DNA from: Apostichopus japonicus
Taxonomy: Eukaryota > Echinodermata > Holothuroidea > Aspidochirotida > Stichopodidae
NCBI RefSeq assembly: GCF_037975245.1
Contig: NC_092580.1
Span: 3,262,501 to 3,326,500 of the forward strand
Length of the DNA stretch: 64,000 nucleotides
Direction: 5' to 3'
Below the pieces are notes generated by a model. The model worked only from the letters and a program-made list of their open reading frames with translations, made no database searches and was not told the DNA's origin. Shown here in pieces: positions 11,249-23,261 of this stretch; within the stretch, counting starts at the first letter, position 1; each line of letters starts with the position of its first letter. The translations under genes were made by a program, and so were the position numbers.

Positions 11249-11651
11249 CAGTGGCGGAGCAAAGGGTATTGGTCAGGAGGGGGGGCAAGAATGGTCTGTA
11301 GGGGCAATTTCGACACTATCTAAGCGGAGCGCCACCACAGGTTGGCGCGGAGCGTACAGAAATTATTTGAGTAAACATACTCACTGGATCACCGGAAATG
11401 ACCCTTTCCGGGCCTTGCTAATTTGCAGATAAACAAAGAATAAATAGCTGTTTGAGCATTTCGTCAGAAAATTACACCAACAAAATGTGACAAATGTCAA
11501 TAGGTTCAGTAGATGAGAGCGCAATAAAAAAGTCATTAATCCCAAATAAGTAAAAAGTGGTAAAAAACTGAAAAGGGCGCCAGCAGTCCATTTGAGTCCG
11601 TCAGGGGGGGGCATCGCCACCCCCCCCGACTGTATGGATGCTCCGCCACTG
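11249..11651 (-). mobile_element. hAT-type element (403 bp), perfect 8-bp target duplication
   Basis: Perfect inverted ends CAGTGGCGGAGC and GCTCCGCCACTG are flanked by CATGAAGA on both sides (11241-11248 and 11652-11659). The equivalent place in copy B (near 19650) reads GGGCATGAAGAGGAAG with no insert, a true empty site. Orientation is opposite to the 5619-5990 relative. It encodes nothing recognisable. Confidence 0.9.
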
Positions 11652-13484
11652 CATGAAGAAGAAGAATTGCAGGGGGGGCAAACTCATTACCAAGGTTTCT
11701 GCCTACTGTGAAGTTGGGGGAGGGGGGATGAAATGTTTTCCATGGCAATGTCCAGTGCCAAGTAATGTATTGTCCCAACATTTAAAGTGAGATAAAAAAG
11801 TTCTCCTCTTGCCTTGGAAAGATCACAGTACCTATAATTTAAATTTTGACTGGCTCTGCGCATTAGACAAACCATTACTCCTCCTACCCATGCTAATTTC
11901 TCTGCAATTAATGTTGAACTAAGATACTGCAGAACAACTGTTTCGAAGCATGGTTTCAAAATTTACAATAATGTCCCTATCACAGCAAGGGCCATAGCCA
12001 CAAAACTGTTGGGGGGGGGGGGGTTCCTTGGGTTCTCCAACAGAAATTTCCTTTGAAATTATTTGGCTTCTGTGGCCTTTTCTAATATCAAATCATACAT
12101 GTTCCAGGATAGTTATCAAATAAACATGTTTTTGGTGCAAGCATAATTTCATATCACAACTAATGTTTTACTGTTTGATTTTCCAGGGGAGGGGAGTGCC
12201 GTTATTGCCCCTTCCTTGCAGAGGTCTAGGCTTTAGGTCTGAGGTCAACAGGAATCAAATTTTGGCTGAGAGCTTTATTATCTGCAATAAGATTCAGACC
12301 AGTTTATGGAAAAAATTACTTACATAAACTGTTGGTGTATGTGGATCTTTATTGCTTTCACACAAATACCAATTGCATATTTTCTTTTAGTGACCGTAGG
12401 TGGAGTCCGTCTGTGATGGTAGATGTAGGGATACAAAATATAACAAGTGCATTAGATATTTACCTTATTAAATGAGTGATTACTTAAAGGCTCTTTTCTC
12501 TCACCCCAAATCTGCCATTAACTTACCTGCAATACCAGTCCGCTCATATGTTATGTTTGTGTTAATAACAACAATAGACCAATGCAGAATTTAAAAACCT
12601 GAGCTATGAAATTCTCTTGCACAGAAGATCAAAAAGGTGTTTTGAGGAGCTCAGCTATCTGCCATCTTGGTCACAACTCCCAAATATATTTTTATCTGAA
12701 AACATGACATTTGAACCAACTTTTTGCAAACATTCACGAGAGGTATGAGGTAACGGGATGGTTCATGCTGTATTTTGTTATGTCATGGAAAACATGGGTG
12801 CTATGTCAAAATCCTAACTCAATTCTGAGATAAAAAAGGTGGAAATTTTAGAGACAAAAAGGTCAAGTCATTCTGATAACTTATTAAGTCAAAGTACTTG
12901 ATAAAAAAGTCCATTGTTTGGGATGAAAAGGCAAAAGTTTTGTACCAAAAGCCAAAAGTTTAAGACAATTAGATAGTGAACTAAAAAAGCCAATCCCCAT
13001 ACAAGAACTCACAATTTTGACTTTGTAAATTTCATTTTTGACAAAGAACACTCAAATTGTGAGGTGAAAAGGTCAAAATTTTGAGTAAAAAAATTCAAAA
13101 GTTGAGAATTTGTTTTCCCTAGGTCCTCAATTTAGCCACTGCATTGCTAAAAAGATTAATTCAAAATTATGCAAAATTCTGTTTGGGCATGTGAGGATGC
13201 AAGATTTTTTTCCTTGTCAGCACACAAAAACATTCTGTAACAGGAACATACCAATTAACCTGGTTGAAAAATTGACATTCGAGTGTGGCAGTCATTAGTT
13301 GCTACTGCCACACTCCAACTATCTTCATGGGTTGACCATCTAAATGTTTCATCAATGGAGCACTTTCATACTCACAACAAGTGTCAATTAATCCATGTTC
13401 ATAGACATGTTAAAGTTTTAAACATTTCATTGCAGCAATCATGATTTTCTAAGTTTACAACTACCAAATATAAAAAATACTTAC

Positions 13485-13628
13485 TCATGTTCTTCCATCA
13501 TATGTTAGCAACTACAATGTTCACCAACAATCTCCTGGACTTTGCACTCAGAAACTGTTGGGCTCTGTACAGTATTCAGCTAAAACAGTGGCCCCACTTG
13601 CACTTTTTTGAAGATCTGCCCTTATGAG
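13485..13628 (-). pseudogene. VLAEYRAQ exon, copy A
   Basis: Acceptor TTAAAG, donor GTAAGT at the low end. It reads ASGATVLAEY, then frames break. Equivalents are 22077-22205 (B: ATVLAECRAQKCLSE, then in another frame VQEIVGERCRTANMMEEHR) and 29571-29708 (C: LIRAVLQKSASGATVLAEYR, ARKCLNERVQGIVG). No copy is fully open, but each fills the other copies' gaps. The block precedes the KYAIG exon in the inferred transcript. Confidence 0.4.
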
Positions 13629-14268
13629 CTTTAATAAGGTGTAGAAAATAAAATACAAGGATTCTTGAAAGTTGTAATGAACTTTAGAGATTCATAATCA
13701 GAGCTTTCGTAACATAAATTAGTAAAATACCTTTCATTCTTATTATTGTAATATTTGTATTATTGTTTTTTAAGGTCCTTTCAAATCCTGAATTGGATAC
13801 CCAAGGACAATCCCAAATCCAGAGTTTGCCTCTGCAGGAGATCTTCCCAGCATCAAAAGGTCAGTCCTACTTATTTTAAGATAATACATTCCAAATCCAA
13901 ATTAAAAAACAATATGGTTTAAGGCAACCTCAGTTTGTTAGGTTATAGTCTGTTTGGAATCTTGCAAGTTAAAAGCAAATTTAAACATCTCAAAAGTAAT
14001 ATTTCTATTCAGTCAAGATGTCAAACCCCAAATCCAACACCAATGTATGCTGTTTCTTGAGTTGTTCCCTGCTATATCTAAAGTTTTAGGGAGCAATTGT
14101 AGATTCAAACATCAATAAATTCAATACATTTTTACAAAGATGTTACATGCTAAGGAGGATGCCAAAATTTGCTAATTGGAGCAAATGTATTGCCAAGTTT
14201 CAGGTGTCCAATGAATGGTATAAAGCCCTCCTCAATATTATAAGAAATGTTTAAATGAGTGATTTTAC

Positions 14269-14439
14269 CTCAGTGGCCTCATCTGTTCCTGCTTAGAACT
14301 GTTTCTCTTCATCTTTTCATTGGAGGTACAGAACTGGTGGAGGGTAGTTTAACATGATCTTGAGAATCTTCCTCCTCTTCAGAAATTACATCAGTATCAG
14401 AATTGCTGCCTTTCTTCACTGATGCAGCTGCTGGAGACA
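14269..14439 (-). pseudogene. Acidic linker exon, copy A
   Basis: Between acceptor CTTTAG and donor GAG|GTAAAA, the minus strand reads SPAAASVKKGSNSDTDVISE, EEEDSQDHVKLPSTSSVPPM, KR, then a stop. Copy C (30391-30555) reads on through LREIEATTNEAAE, showing the intended frame. The exon is Ser/Glu/Asp-rich and looks disordered. Copy B lacks it through a deletion joining sequence at about 22795 to sequence equivalent to A at about 15945. Confidence 0.55.
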
Positions 14440-14469
14440 CTAAAGGAAGGAAAATATGCTGTTAAGCAC

Positions 14470-14571
14470 ATAGGCGTACAAGGCGGGGGGACAGATTGCC
14501 CCCCAAATTTCCAGAGGTCAAGAAATTTGGGCAAAAGTCCTGAAAAATTTGGGCAGTCTAAGAGGATAAAA

Positions 14572-14603
<32 letters not shown>

Positions 14604-14934
14604 TGCAGTAGCTTGCCCGAATCTTTGTCAAATTTTTGCCCGACAATTCCGTGGAGAGCCTTTTGTGTTATTTGTTTTGTGACATTAATATTAATATAGG
14701 CTTAATGATTTTCTTTATTTAGCATCATGATGCCCGAATACTTCCGTGTAACACCACCGTAAGGGCATCTCATCTGGGCTACCACGTTTTTTGCACTATC
14801 GCCCAAAATTATTAATTTTTGGTGAAGTGTAAATTTCTAAAACGTGAGATTACAAAATAAAGAATGTTTAGATGCAACTTGCAAGGCCTTCGAAGTGCCA
14901 TTTCCGGCAATCTAAGAGGCATTTTTTCCCACAG
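14470..14934. mobile_element. Inserted repeat element in copy A (class uncertain)
   Basis: Copy C continues GTTAAGCACATA into unrelated sequence. Copy A instead has a G/C-run-bearing segment (GGCGTACAAGGCGGGGGG...) with an (AT)n tract at 14572-14600 and the phrase AGTGCCATTTCCGGCAATCT. That phrase also occurs in the hAT-type relatives, so this is probably another member of that group. Its right end is masked by the next element. Confidence 0.45.
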
Positions 14935-15528
14935 CGAATGACAGCGTATGACAACGAAGGACATTGGTGAGAAGAGATAGAATGATTAACGGGGTGGAGT
15001 AAATGTGGTTATTGGTTTTCTGCGCAAAAAAATGATTAAGTTGAGGAAAATCGCATGTTACGTGGTTGCAGGGTTTGGGTGTAATTTATGGGTAGAAACC
15101 ACAGGCAAAGGTTTTGTGTGAGGATGCGCTTGAGTGCTGTGCTTTTGACATTTACCTCTGTAGATTTATATAGAAAGATATATAACTGAAGCCGTTTCAA
15201 GATTATAGTATTGTTAGTTTCTAACAATTAACATCGGAAAAATTACGTTAAATTTACTTTTTAAAATCAGACTTATAATTTCGCTTACTATAACTAAAAG
15301 GTGCGTTTGCATCTTGTCCGTACTTTATCTGTAAGCCAAGCACTTCGCGTCCACTCAGTTTGCGTGGCTTTAATATACCCACGAAGTCTGAACTGTGATA
15401 TCCGGTTGAAGCAAATGTCTGTGCTGTCATTCACTGTCATTCGTTTTAGTCAACGTAATTTTTTAGTGTGTACAACATATTGACATTCGTTATGTGTAAC
15501 GCAACTGTCATTAGTTTTAGTAACACCC
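14935..15528 (-). mobile_element. GAATGACA element, left-damaged copy, mate of 33839-34474
   Basis: Reverse-complement relative of the intact element at 33839-34474: the shared interior includes GAAGTCTGAACTGTGATATC and GGTTGAAGCAAATGTCTGTG. The right end AGTTTTAGTAACACCC matches the other copy's left end GGGTGTTACT. The left end has lost the terminal GGGACAAACT. Several GAATGACA words lie near both ends. Confidence 0.7.
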
Positions 15529-15529
15529 T

Positions 15530-15575
15530 ACAATACACACTAACTTACATACATTACACACTAACTTACATACAT
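15530..15575 (+). repeat. 24-bp minisatellite, short allele (copy A)
   Basis: About two units of ACACTAACTTACATACATT. The orthologous position in copy C (31205-31322) has about five. This is a direct example of repeat-number change between tandem copies. Confidence 0.75.
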
Positions 15576-15647
15576 TGGGAATACAACTGGTTATTCATGT
15601 CAGCAGAGTATGTTGCATTGTCTGGAGCTTCCTTATTTGCCACTTAC

Positions 15648-15796
15648 CCCACTTTTCACCTCAGAGTCTCTTTAACACCATGATTGCTGTGTTTGGCTCC
15701 ATTTCAGGAGAAGTACAAGAGAATCTTCATCAATCTCTGCTCCATCCTCTTTATCCACAAGTACCACATCTTCAGCAAGTTTAAATTCCTTCTTTG
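15648..15796 (-). pseudogene. CIDE-N-like exon, copy A (frameshift and stop)
   Basis: Reads KKEFKLAEDVVLVDKEDGAE then IDEDSL. After a frame change it continues PEMEPNTAIMVLKRL, then TGA, then GEKWG. Copy C (31396-31527) is intact through the same region. The exon is bounded by a TACAG acceptor and a GTAAGT donor. Confidence 0.55.
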
Positions 15797-15799
15797 CTG

Positions 15800-16401
15800 T
15801 ATCATATATGAAAGAAAACAGAATAAACCAGCAAGCACTCATAAATTTTTATTTATTTATCCATATCAGTAGTATTAATTAGGTCTATCTTGTTAGGAAT
15901 TCACCCTGAAATAGGTCTGCACCCATTAAATTTAGCAGCCGGTGACCTTGTACCATTAAAGTCCCTCCCTTGAGTTGGCCAGCACAGAGAGTATCATGTC
16001 TAACTCATTCTCAAATAGTCCTTTTTCTCAGAAAAAATGCTTGTTTGCAAGATAGTGTAGTGCCCCCAACAGAGTTGTAACTAGCCGAGCAGCTGTGGGT
16101 TCAATGTGGCCGCTGTTGGCCACCCTATATCATAATGAATGTGGGGCAACTACAAGTTAATACAACCAGAACTAATTAAAACAGGCAAATAAATTGAATT
16201 TTGTGCTAATACATTTAATACGAAACCGATGCCCAACTTGGGCAGGTGTCTATAAAAACCAAGTTAAATAATACGTGAGGTCATCGCAGTGACCTCCAAT
16301 AATAATGTAGCAAGGTGATAAATTAAGACCAATATTTAATTAATAACAATACAAATCCACATAAATCCCAGCTTATAATTTACATAAATAATTAGACGTA
16401 C
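15800..16401. other. Non-coding part of tandem copy A
   Basis: Matches 22800-23260 (B) and, beyond the LINE insertion, 32670-32840 (C), for example CTCATTCTCAAATAGTCC. No reading frame of note. Confidence 0.4.
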
Positions 16402-17139
16402 CTGCGAAGACCGTGGCCAAAACGTATAATTACGAGTCCTAAATCTACAATACGTAGGCGTTGCCTCAGGGAAAATTCAACCCCAATCAAAGCCACAAAT
16501 ATGAGAATAACCCTGCAGGGTGCGGCGATAATATCGTCCGACACAAACCCTGTGTTCCCAACCTTTTAATAAGTTTAGATGTGATACTTTAAAGGGATTC
16601 AGACAAACGGGGACCGACGCCAACAATAATATAAGAAAAAGGACTCGGACTTGCCTAACTATAAAAGAAGATTTAACTTACTTAACGAACTGGCCAACGG
16701 ACCTCCTAGGCAGCAGCAAACACCAAAAACAGAACACACTTTTGGAAACCAAAATTGCAAGTGCCATAACTCAATAACACAAATACTGATTCGAAACCTC
16801 GGATCTTTGCGTGGCTCGAACATTCCACATGTAAGCTACAAAGGAACCAGACTATTGTCACGAGAGCTGGACAGCTGAAAGGGAGACAGAAACAAAAGGT
16901 ATAAATTAGCATGTGAAACTACAACAATTCACTTGACATATAAAAGATATTAGATAAAACAGACCCCCAGAGAAAAAGAAAACAATACACACAAACAGGA
17001 CAATAACTACTCCAGCAGTGATGCCACCTATGTACGAAGGCGTTAACATGACGCTCCTCCCGGGCGTCACAGTAGTGAATACAAACAGAAACATAGTGAA
17101 AAAGAGTTGCAGCTTCATTGCAGCCCACAGTGATATCAT
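16402..17139 (-). CDS. Possible small membrane-protein gene in copy A (uncharacterised)
   Basis: Minus strand. An ATG near 17138 or 17118 gives a leader MKLQLFFTMFLFVFTTVTPG, then a predicted membrane span YIGGITAGVVIVLFVCIVFF. A downstream block near 16706-16880 follows a TTTCAG acceptor. A further block (16402-16549) reads VILIFVALIGVEFSLRQRLR and ends at CGCAG|GTACGT. Splicing between these blocks is not settled. In copy B the leader block has TAA (23907-23909) in place of an ATG-containing stretch, so B is dead there. The hydrophobic pattern is visible; the family is not recognised. Confidence 0.3.
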
Positions 17140-18392
17140 ATTGCCCTGCAGTGTTTTCCTTTCAAAATCAAGATTGACAATTGACAATGTAATTAAGTTA
17201 ATCATGACTAGCCTAGGGCCTAGGCGTAACTATAGGCTAGGCAGATAGGCTTGACAGAACAGGGATAGGCCTAGGCTACATTAGTATTAGTAGCATGGTG
17301 GGCTCATTATTGATGCACTTAAGGATTTGATAAACGATGTCTATCATCAATGGTGTCTGCAAGAGGCAGTGACATCACAGTATCCAATTTGTTTTGGAAA
17401 AAGATTACAAAATGCTTTAAACTTAGATCTGCCATATTGACTATAAACTCTGCAGGCTATAACCAAACAGTTTCAGTGATTACATAAATTACAGCAATGC
17501 TATACTTGGGGCAAAAACTGCTGATGTTTAAGGAGCTGATAGCAGTGCTATGTTCACCTAAATCCTCCCTGCACAATACATTTAACACAAACATTATCAA
17601 ACCTTTTCAAACTGAATGAGAAAGTCCACCGCTTTAATCCCTGGCAATTTTGACGCTCCGGCTGGTATGTCCATGGTTTGCAGGTGGTAACAGACAGAGC
17701 ACCAGCAGTATGGTAGCGGTCTCTGTGTCCTTGCCTAAGAAATTAAAATGAAAAGGTATTAATTAAAGAGACATGGCACTAAGTGTTCAGTTAAATGATC
17801 TTTTTGTTGTTTGGAATTTATCAACCACAAGCTGCAAATGTAGAAATATACATGGGAAGGAAGATTAAGACTTTTTATGCATAACCTAATAACCTGAGGT
17901 AGTAACTCAAGTATTGATTAATTTGCTTCTAATAAAACTGTTACTAAGCCATTGGGAAGCTGTAAATATTTTAGCTGTTGGATAGTTTTTCATGCAGCTC
18001 CCTGTGGCATGCTTATTCCATAATTTGGCTGTAGCTAACACCCCCCACTTGTATTCTACATGAGAACTGAGCTGAAGCTTAGAATTAGCTTAATTTTAAT
18101 GGGGGAATATTATTTGTGAGCTTTAATATTTAGATTTCCTCATGCATTTAAAACCAGTCACATGATTCCAATTGAACAGACTATGGGCTTCCACTCCACT
18201 TGACAGATTTCAAGTGGCCTTCATCATGTTGTGGGTACTGCACGAGTATCAATTTATAAACAGTGGCATCTGATCACCATCCTCTGAGTAATGAGTGTAT
18301 TGCAACAAAGTCAATTCCACCAGCTCTGCATGTGTCAACTGGTGATGTAGGGGATGCTGAGAGGACAAAGTGAAACATCTTTGTTTACTTAC

Positions 18393-18571
18393 TGCCCAAC
18401 TCCAACTCCTTACATGGTCCTGGACACGGTCCACTGTTGCCAGCAGCTCAGAAGTGGCGTCTTTATCAGTGCTTTATCTTGCAAGAGCAATATCTTTCTG
18501 CATAGGAAGAGGCCACTGTTCCAGTAGCCTTGGGTATTCCTCTGGAAACAATAATCTGAAGTCTTGTCAAT
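18393..18571 (-). pseudogene. IEQDFRLLF exon, copy B
   Basis: After a one-base deletion near the acceptor it reads FRLLFPEEYPRLLEQWPLPM, QKDIALAR, TAA, then STDKDATSELLATVDRVQDH and a choice of donors (GTAAGG after QDH, or GTAAGT at 18392). Family knowledge suggests that PGL from the preceding exon joins IEQDF. Confidence 0.5.
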
Positions 18572-18814
18572 CTGCAAGCAAGAAAATTCCTGGATTTACT
18601 TTACATGTCAAGAACGGATCACAATGAATTTTCTTTAGCATTTTATCATTATACAGGAGCAAGAATGCATGTTTTTGTAATCCTTGCTGCAAGGAATCCT
18701 TTATTGGTTCTTTCATCATAAAAAGCTCCCTGAAAATAAAAAAGAAATGTACCTGGTACTAATATGGTCCACATTATGTAGCACTATCCAGTCAGAGACT
18801 TCAAATGTCGTTTC

Positions 18815-19463
18815 CAAGGGCGGCGGAACCGGGGGGGCACAGGGGGCATGTGCCCCCCCACTTTTCCTCAGGTTAAAAATGTGCCCTTTTTCTACATAAA
18901 AATTGAGGTGTCTCAAGTTAGCAAGAGGCCAGGGAACCAGAATGAACACTTGGGAAGGGCCGTTTCCGGCCATCTGAGGGGTTTGTAAAACCAAAAATTT
19001 TCTTGTACGCTCCGCGCCAACCGATGGTGGCGCTCCGCTCAGATAGTCGTGCATACAACTTTGCAAATCCTGGCTACGCCCCTGACTTTTAATGAATTTC
19101 TGTGGGTCAAACTCAAAGCTATTTCGAATGGAAAAAATTGTTAAGATATTAACAAGAAATAAACTCTAATTCGGAAGATTCCTACATTAGCAACTAGCAT
19201 GATTTCACCTCATTTTGTCTCAAATAGAAAACTTGTTCCTTGTTTCCCAATTTGCACATTGGATATTGCAGTGCTAGTATGCATATTTTCCTTGAGGGGG
19301 GGGGGGGGGGCGTTGATGGAGTGATGTGTATACGCAAATAAGATAATACAATAAGAGTTATAAAGGGTACTAAATATAAGGCTGCATCAGTCTAATCGAA
19401 TTTCTGCAAAGTGCCCTTTGATGTCGGTGCCCCCCCAGATTAAAAGTGCTTCCGCCGCCCTTG
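18815..19463. mobile_element. hAT-type element (649 bp) with 8-bp target duplication
   Basis: Ends CAAGGGCGGCGGAA and TTCCGCCGCCCTTG. Flanks are GTCGTTTC (18807-18814 and 19464-19471). Copies A (near 11048) and C (near 27220, ATGTCATTTCCC) show the uninterrupted site. The interior shares CGCTCCGCGCCAACC with the CAGTGGCGGAGC family, so the two families are related but have different ends. No transposase. Confidence 0.9.
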
Positions 19464-20302
19464 GTCGTTTCCCAAGCTAAGCTGAAGGTTGAAAATTGCT
19501 ATGACTTTTCATAAGTATCTTTCAAGACATCTTTACCATCAAGAATACTCTCACAAATTATGAAATACCACAAGAGTATGTGGCAGTAATTTTAGTTTGA
19601 ACTAGAAATACTACACACGAGACCTTAAACCACTATTTCTGCTAAATTCATGGGCATGAAGAGGAAGAATTGCAGGGGGGGCAAACACATTACCAAGGTT
19701 CCTGCCTACTGTGAAGTTGGGGGGGGGAATGAAATGTTTTCCATGGCAAGGTCCATTGCCAAATAATACATTGTCTCAACATTTTTGCCTTGGAAAGATG
19801 ACAGTAGGCCTACCTATAATTTAAATTTTGACTGGCTCTGCACATTAGAGAAACCATTTCTCCTCCTACACATGCTAATTTCTCTGCAATTAATGTTGAA
19901 CTATGATACTGCAGAACAACTGTTTCGAAGAAGTATGGGTTCAAAATTTACAATAATGTTCCTATCACTGCAAGTGCCAAAACCACAAAACCGTTGGTGC
20001 GGGAGTTCCTCTGGTTCTTCAGCAGAAATTTTCTTTGAAATATAGATGGCTTCTGTTGCCATTTCCAATAATCAAATCATGCATGTTCCAGGATAATTAT
20101 CAGATAGCCATGTTTTTAGTGCAATGTCATATCACAACTACTTTTATACTGTTGATTTTCCAGGGGAGGGAAGTGCTTCCATTGCCCCTTCCTTGCAGAG
20201 GCTCAAGGCTTAAGGTCTGAGGTCAACAGAAATCAAATTTTGGCTGAGAGCTTTACTATCTGCAATAAAATTCAGACCAGTTTATTAAAATAAATCACTT
20301 AC

Positions 20303-20396
20303 ATGACCTGTTGGTGTATGTGGGTCTTTATGGCTTTCAAACAGGTTGACAATACCAATTGCATATTTTACTTTTAGTGACCGTAGGTGAGTCCGT
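20303..20396 (-). CDS. KYAIGIVNLFESHKDP exon, copy B (open)
   Basis: 94 nt between acceptor ATCACAG and donor CAT|GTAAGT. One nucleotide plus 31 codons: RTHLRSLKVKYAIGIVNLFE, then SHKDPHTPTGH. It ends in phase 0, which lets it join GAAGCTTTTTATGATG of the next exon, giving PTGH-EAFYDERTNTGFL. That order (ALGIVxLFPxLxDPxxxxGYExFYDxxTxxGFLxxRIK) is the conserved core of an uncharacterised metazoan family with N-terminal CIDE-N-like domains. Copy A (12324-12410) and copy C (27795-27893) are frameshifted. Confidence 0.6.
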
Positions 20397-22494
20397 CTGT
20401 GATGGTAGATGTAGGGATAAAAAATAAATAAGTGTATTAGATGTTTGCCTTATTAAATGAGTGTTTATTTAAAGGCCCTTTTCTCTCACCCCAAATCTGC
20501 CATTAAACCTGCAAGTCAGCTCAAATGTTATGTTTGTGTTAATAACAACAATAGACCAATGCAGAATTTAATAACCTGAGCTATGAAATTCTCTTGTACA
20601 GAAGATCAAATATGTCTTTAAGGATGGATCTCAGCTATCTGCTGTATTTGTCACAACTCCCAAATATAACATGATATGAACTAAGTTTCCAACACAATGA
20701 AATTGAACTGATGGGGTTAGCCCACTAAGTATTTGTGTAAACAATTTCAACAACGTGTGTCTATTTAGGCTGAGAAGCAATACCTGGTGTTCAATGATGG
20801 TTGATACTGAGCATGTCAGAGCACTGTCCTTGAAAGAAAAACATTTTTTCTATAACTTTGCCAACTTTGGGGCCCATGCAGCAGATCTTTAAGGCCATGT
20901 TAACGATTGATCCTCAGCTTAAGATCAGATCTCTGATAGAGGCAGAGACTGCACCCCCCCCCCTCCCCCTGTGAACTGTATGGTATTAACATAATGAGAT
21001 CCCTCAAGATATCAAGAAACAGGAATTTATAAACTATCATGTTTATAAAACAGCTATGTTCTTGAATCTTTGGCTATTAATTTGTTGCATGGTCACCACT
21101 CAACATTGTTTACACTTCAAAATCTAATCTCAAGCGATGGACTGATCTGCCGTTTATCCTGGTCGCTCTATTAGGGGCTTTGATCTGGATCTAATTTGCA
21201 TAATGTACACAGGTAATACATCAGGATCTGATATCCTGAAGGGTCTGATCTCTGATTTCCTAGTCTCAATTAAACCAAGCTAGCTCTTAAAATATCTCCT
21301 ACAACTGTAGGGGTGTGATTTATCTAAAAATATGACATTTGAACCAATTCTAGGAAAAATTTACAAGCCAAGTGAAATATGAGGTAATTGGGATGGTTCA
21401 TGCTGTATTTTGTTATATCATTTAAAACATGGGTGCTGTATGGCAAAATCCTAACTCACTTTCTGAGATAAAAATGTGAAACTTTTGAGATAAAAAGGTC
21501 AAGTCATTATGATAACTTATGAAGTCAGTTGTTTGAGATGAAAAGGCAACAGTTTGATACCAAAAAGTTTGAGACAGTAAGATAGTGAACTCAAAAAGCT
21601 AATCCCCAGACAAAGAGTCACAATTTTGACTTTGTTAATTTTCATTTTTGACAAAGAACACTCAAAATGTGAGGTAAAAAGGTCAACATTTTATGACAAA
21701 TATTCAAGAGTTAAGAATTTTTCAATTTAACCACTGCATTGCTAAAATGATTAATTCAAAATTATGTCAAGTTATGTTTGGGCATGTGAGGATCCAAGAT
21801 TTTTTTCTTATCTGCACACAAAAACATTTTGTAACAGGAACTAGCCTGGTTGAAAAATTGACACAAGTGTGGCAGTCATTAGTTACTACTGCCACACTCA
21901 AATTCTCCAACTATCTTCATGGGTTGACCATCTAAATGTTTCATCAATGGAGCACTTTCATATTCACAACAAGTGTCAATTAATCCATGTTCACAGACAC
22001 GTTAAAGTTTTAAACATTTTATTGCAGCAATCATGATTTTCTATGTTTACAACTACAAAATAAAAAAATTACTTACCTATGTTCTTCCATCATGTTAGCA
22101 GTTCTACAACGTTCACCAACTATCTCCTGGACTTTTCACTCAGACATTTTTGGGCTCTGCATTCAGCTAAAACAGTGGCCTTTCTTCCAGTACTGCCCTT
22201 ATGAGCTTTAATAAGGTGTAGAAAATAAAATACAAGGATTCTTGAAAGTTGCAATGAACTTAACAGATTCATAATCAGAGCTTTCATAACATAAATTAGT
22301 AAAATACCTTTCATTCTATTTATTGTGATATTAGTTGTATTGTTTTTTAAGTCCTTTCAAATCCTGAATCGGTTACCCTAGGACCATCCCAAATCCAGAG
22401 TTTGCCTCTGCAGGAGATCTCTCCAGCATCAAAAGGTCAGTCCTACTTATTTTAAGATAATACTTTCCAAATCCATTTAAAATTTACATCATGG

Positions 22495-22513
22495 GTGACC
22501 CCCCCCCAAAAAA

Positions 22514-22544
<31 letters not shown>

Positions 22545-22555
22545 CACACACAAAA
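22495..22555 (+). repeat. C/A/CA simple repeat
   Basis: A C run, then a 20-odd A run, then (AC)n. The same position in copy C (29990-30010) has a C run. These are low-complexity expansions. Confidence 0.9.
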
Positions 22556-23261
22556 GTTTTAAGGCAACCTTAATTTGTCAGGTGAATAGTCTGTTCAGAA
22601 TCTTGCAAGTTAACAGCAAATTTAACATATCAAATGTCATATTTCTATTCAGTCACAATGTCAAACCCCAAATCCAACACCAATGTATGCTGTTTCTTGA
22701 GTTGTTCCCTGCTATATCCAAAGTTTTTGGGAGCAATTGTAGATTCAAACATTATCAATAAATACAATACATTTGCTCACAAAGAATGTTACTGTACAAT
22801 GACCTTGTACCATTTAAGTTATTCCCTTTAGTTGGCCAGCACAGAGAGTATCATGTCTAACTCATTCTCAAATAGTCCTTTTTCTCAGCAAAATGCTTGT
22901 TTGCAAGATAGTGTAGCACCCCCAACAGGGTTGTAACTAGGCGAGCTGCTGTGGGTTCGATAGGGCCGCTGTTGGCCACCCTATGTCAGGATGAATGTGG
23001 GGCATGCAAATACAAGTTAACACAACCTGAACCAATAAAACACAGACAAATAAATTGAATTTTGTGCTAATACATTTAATACGAAACCGATGCCCAACTT
23101 GGGCAGGTGTCTATAAAAACCAAGTTAAATAATACGTGAGGTCATCGCAGTGACCTCCAATAATAATGTAGCAAGTTGATAAATTAAGACCAATATTTAA
23201 TTAATTACAATACAAATCCACATAAATCCCAGCTTATAATTTATAGAAATAATTAGACGTA

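Larger units (their letters stand above)
9771..15796 (-). pseudogene. CIDE-N-type multi-exon gene, copy A (decayed)
   Basis: Exons visible on the minus strand, in transcript order: CIDE-N-like 15648-15796; acidic linker 14269-14439; VLAEY block 13485-13628; KYAIG-equivalent 12324-12410; EAFLDERTNTG block about 10917-10971; IEQDFRLLF block about 10606-10814; KDTETATILL block 9771-9902. Damage: a frameshift and a TGA (CTCTGA where copy C has CTCGGA) in CIDE-N; loss of most of the EAFYDE exon; TAA after IALAR; and an acceptor changed from CAG to CAC in front of the CATCCCCTAC block. Copy C keeps the part of the EAFYDE exon missing here. Confidence 0.6.
9521..17365. repeat. Tandem segmental copy A (about 7.8 kb)
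   Basis: First of three tandem copies. Landmarks in order, given as A / B / C: CAGTGACATCACAG (9521 / 17367 / 24254), the AGGACACAGAGACCGCT exon block (9902 / 17734 / 25510, minus strand), the GACCGTAGGTG block (12390 / 20380 / 27880), the GTGGCAGTAGCAA block, and AATACAAACAGAAACATAGT (17084 / 23940 / 32838). A alone carries a hAT-type element (11249-11651) and about 1.06 kb of inserted elements (14470-15528). The unit boundary is arbitrary because the repeat is circularly permutable. Confidence 0.85.
17603..22205 (-). pseudogene. CIDE-N-type multi-exon gene, copy B (5' exons deleted)
   Basis: Visible exons in transcript order: VLAEC block 22077-22205; KYAIG 20303-20396 (intact); EAFYDE-equivalent ending at 18729 (its interior deleted after AAR); IEQDF block 18393-18571; CATCCCCTAC block with high end at 18356; KDTETATILL block 17603-17734. 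The exons for CIDE-N and the acidic linker are missing, so no full-length product is possible. This copy supplies the cleanest KYAIG exon. Confidence 0.6.

Noticed and set aside
21880-22003. Frame CEHGLIDTCCEYESAPLMKH, present in all three tandem copies
   Set aside because: It is open in one frame in all copies, but the neighbouring non-coding sequence is just as conserved and no splice sites bracket it, so it is not called as an exon.
22940-22985. GGGTTCGA phrase suggesting a tRNA T-arm
   Set aside because: No matching acceptor or anticodon stems; the homologous place in copy A reads GGGTTCAA and is plainly part of the tandem repeat.
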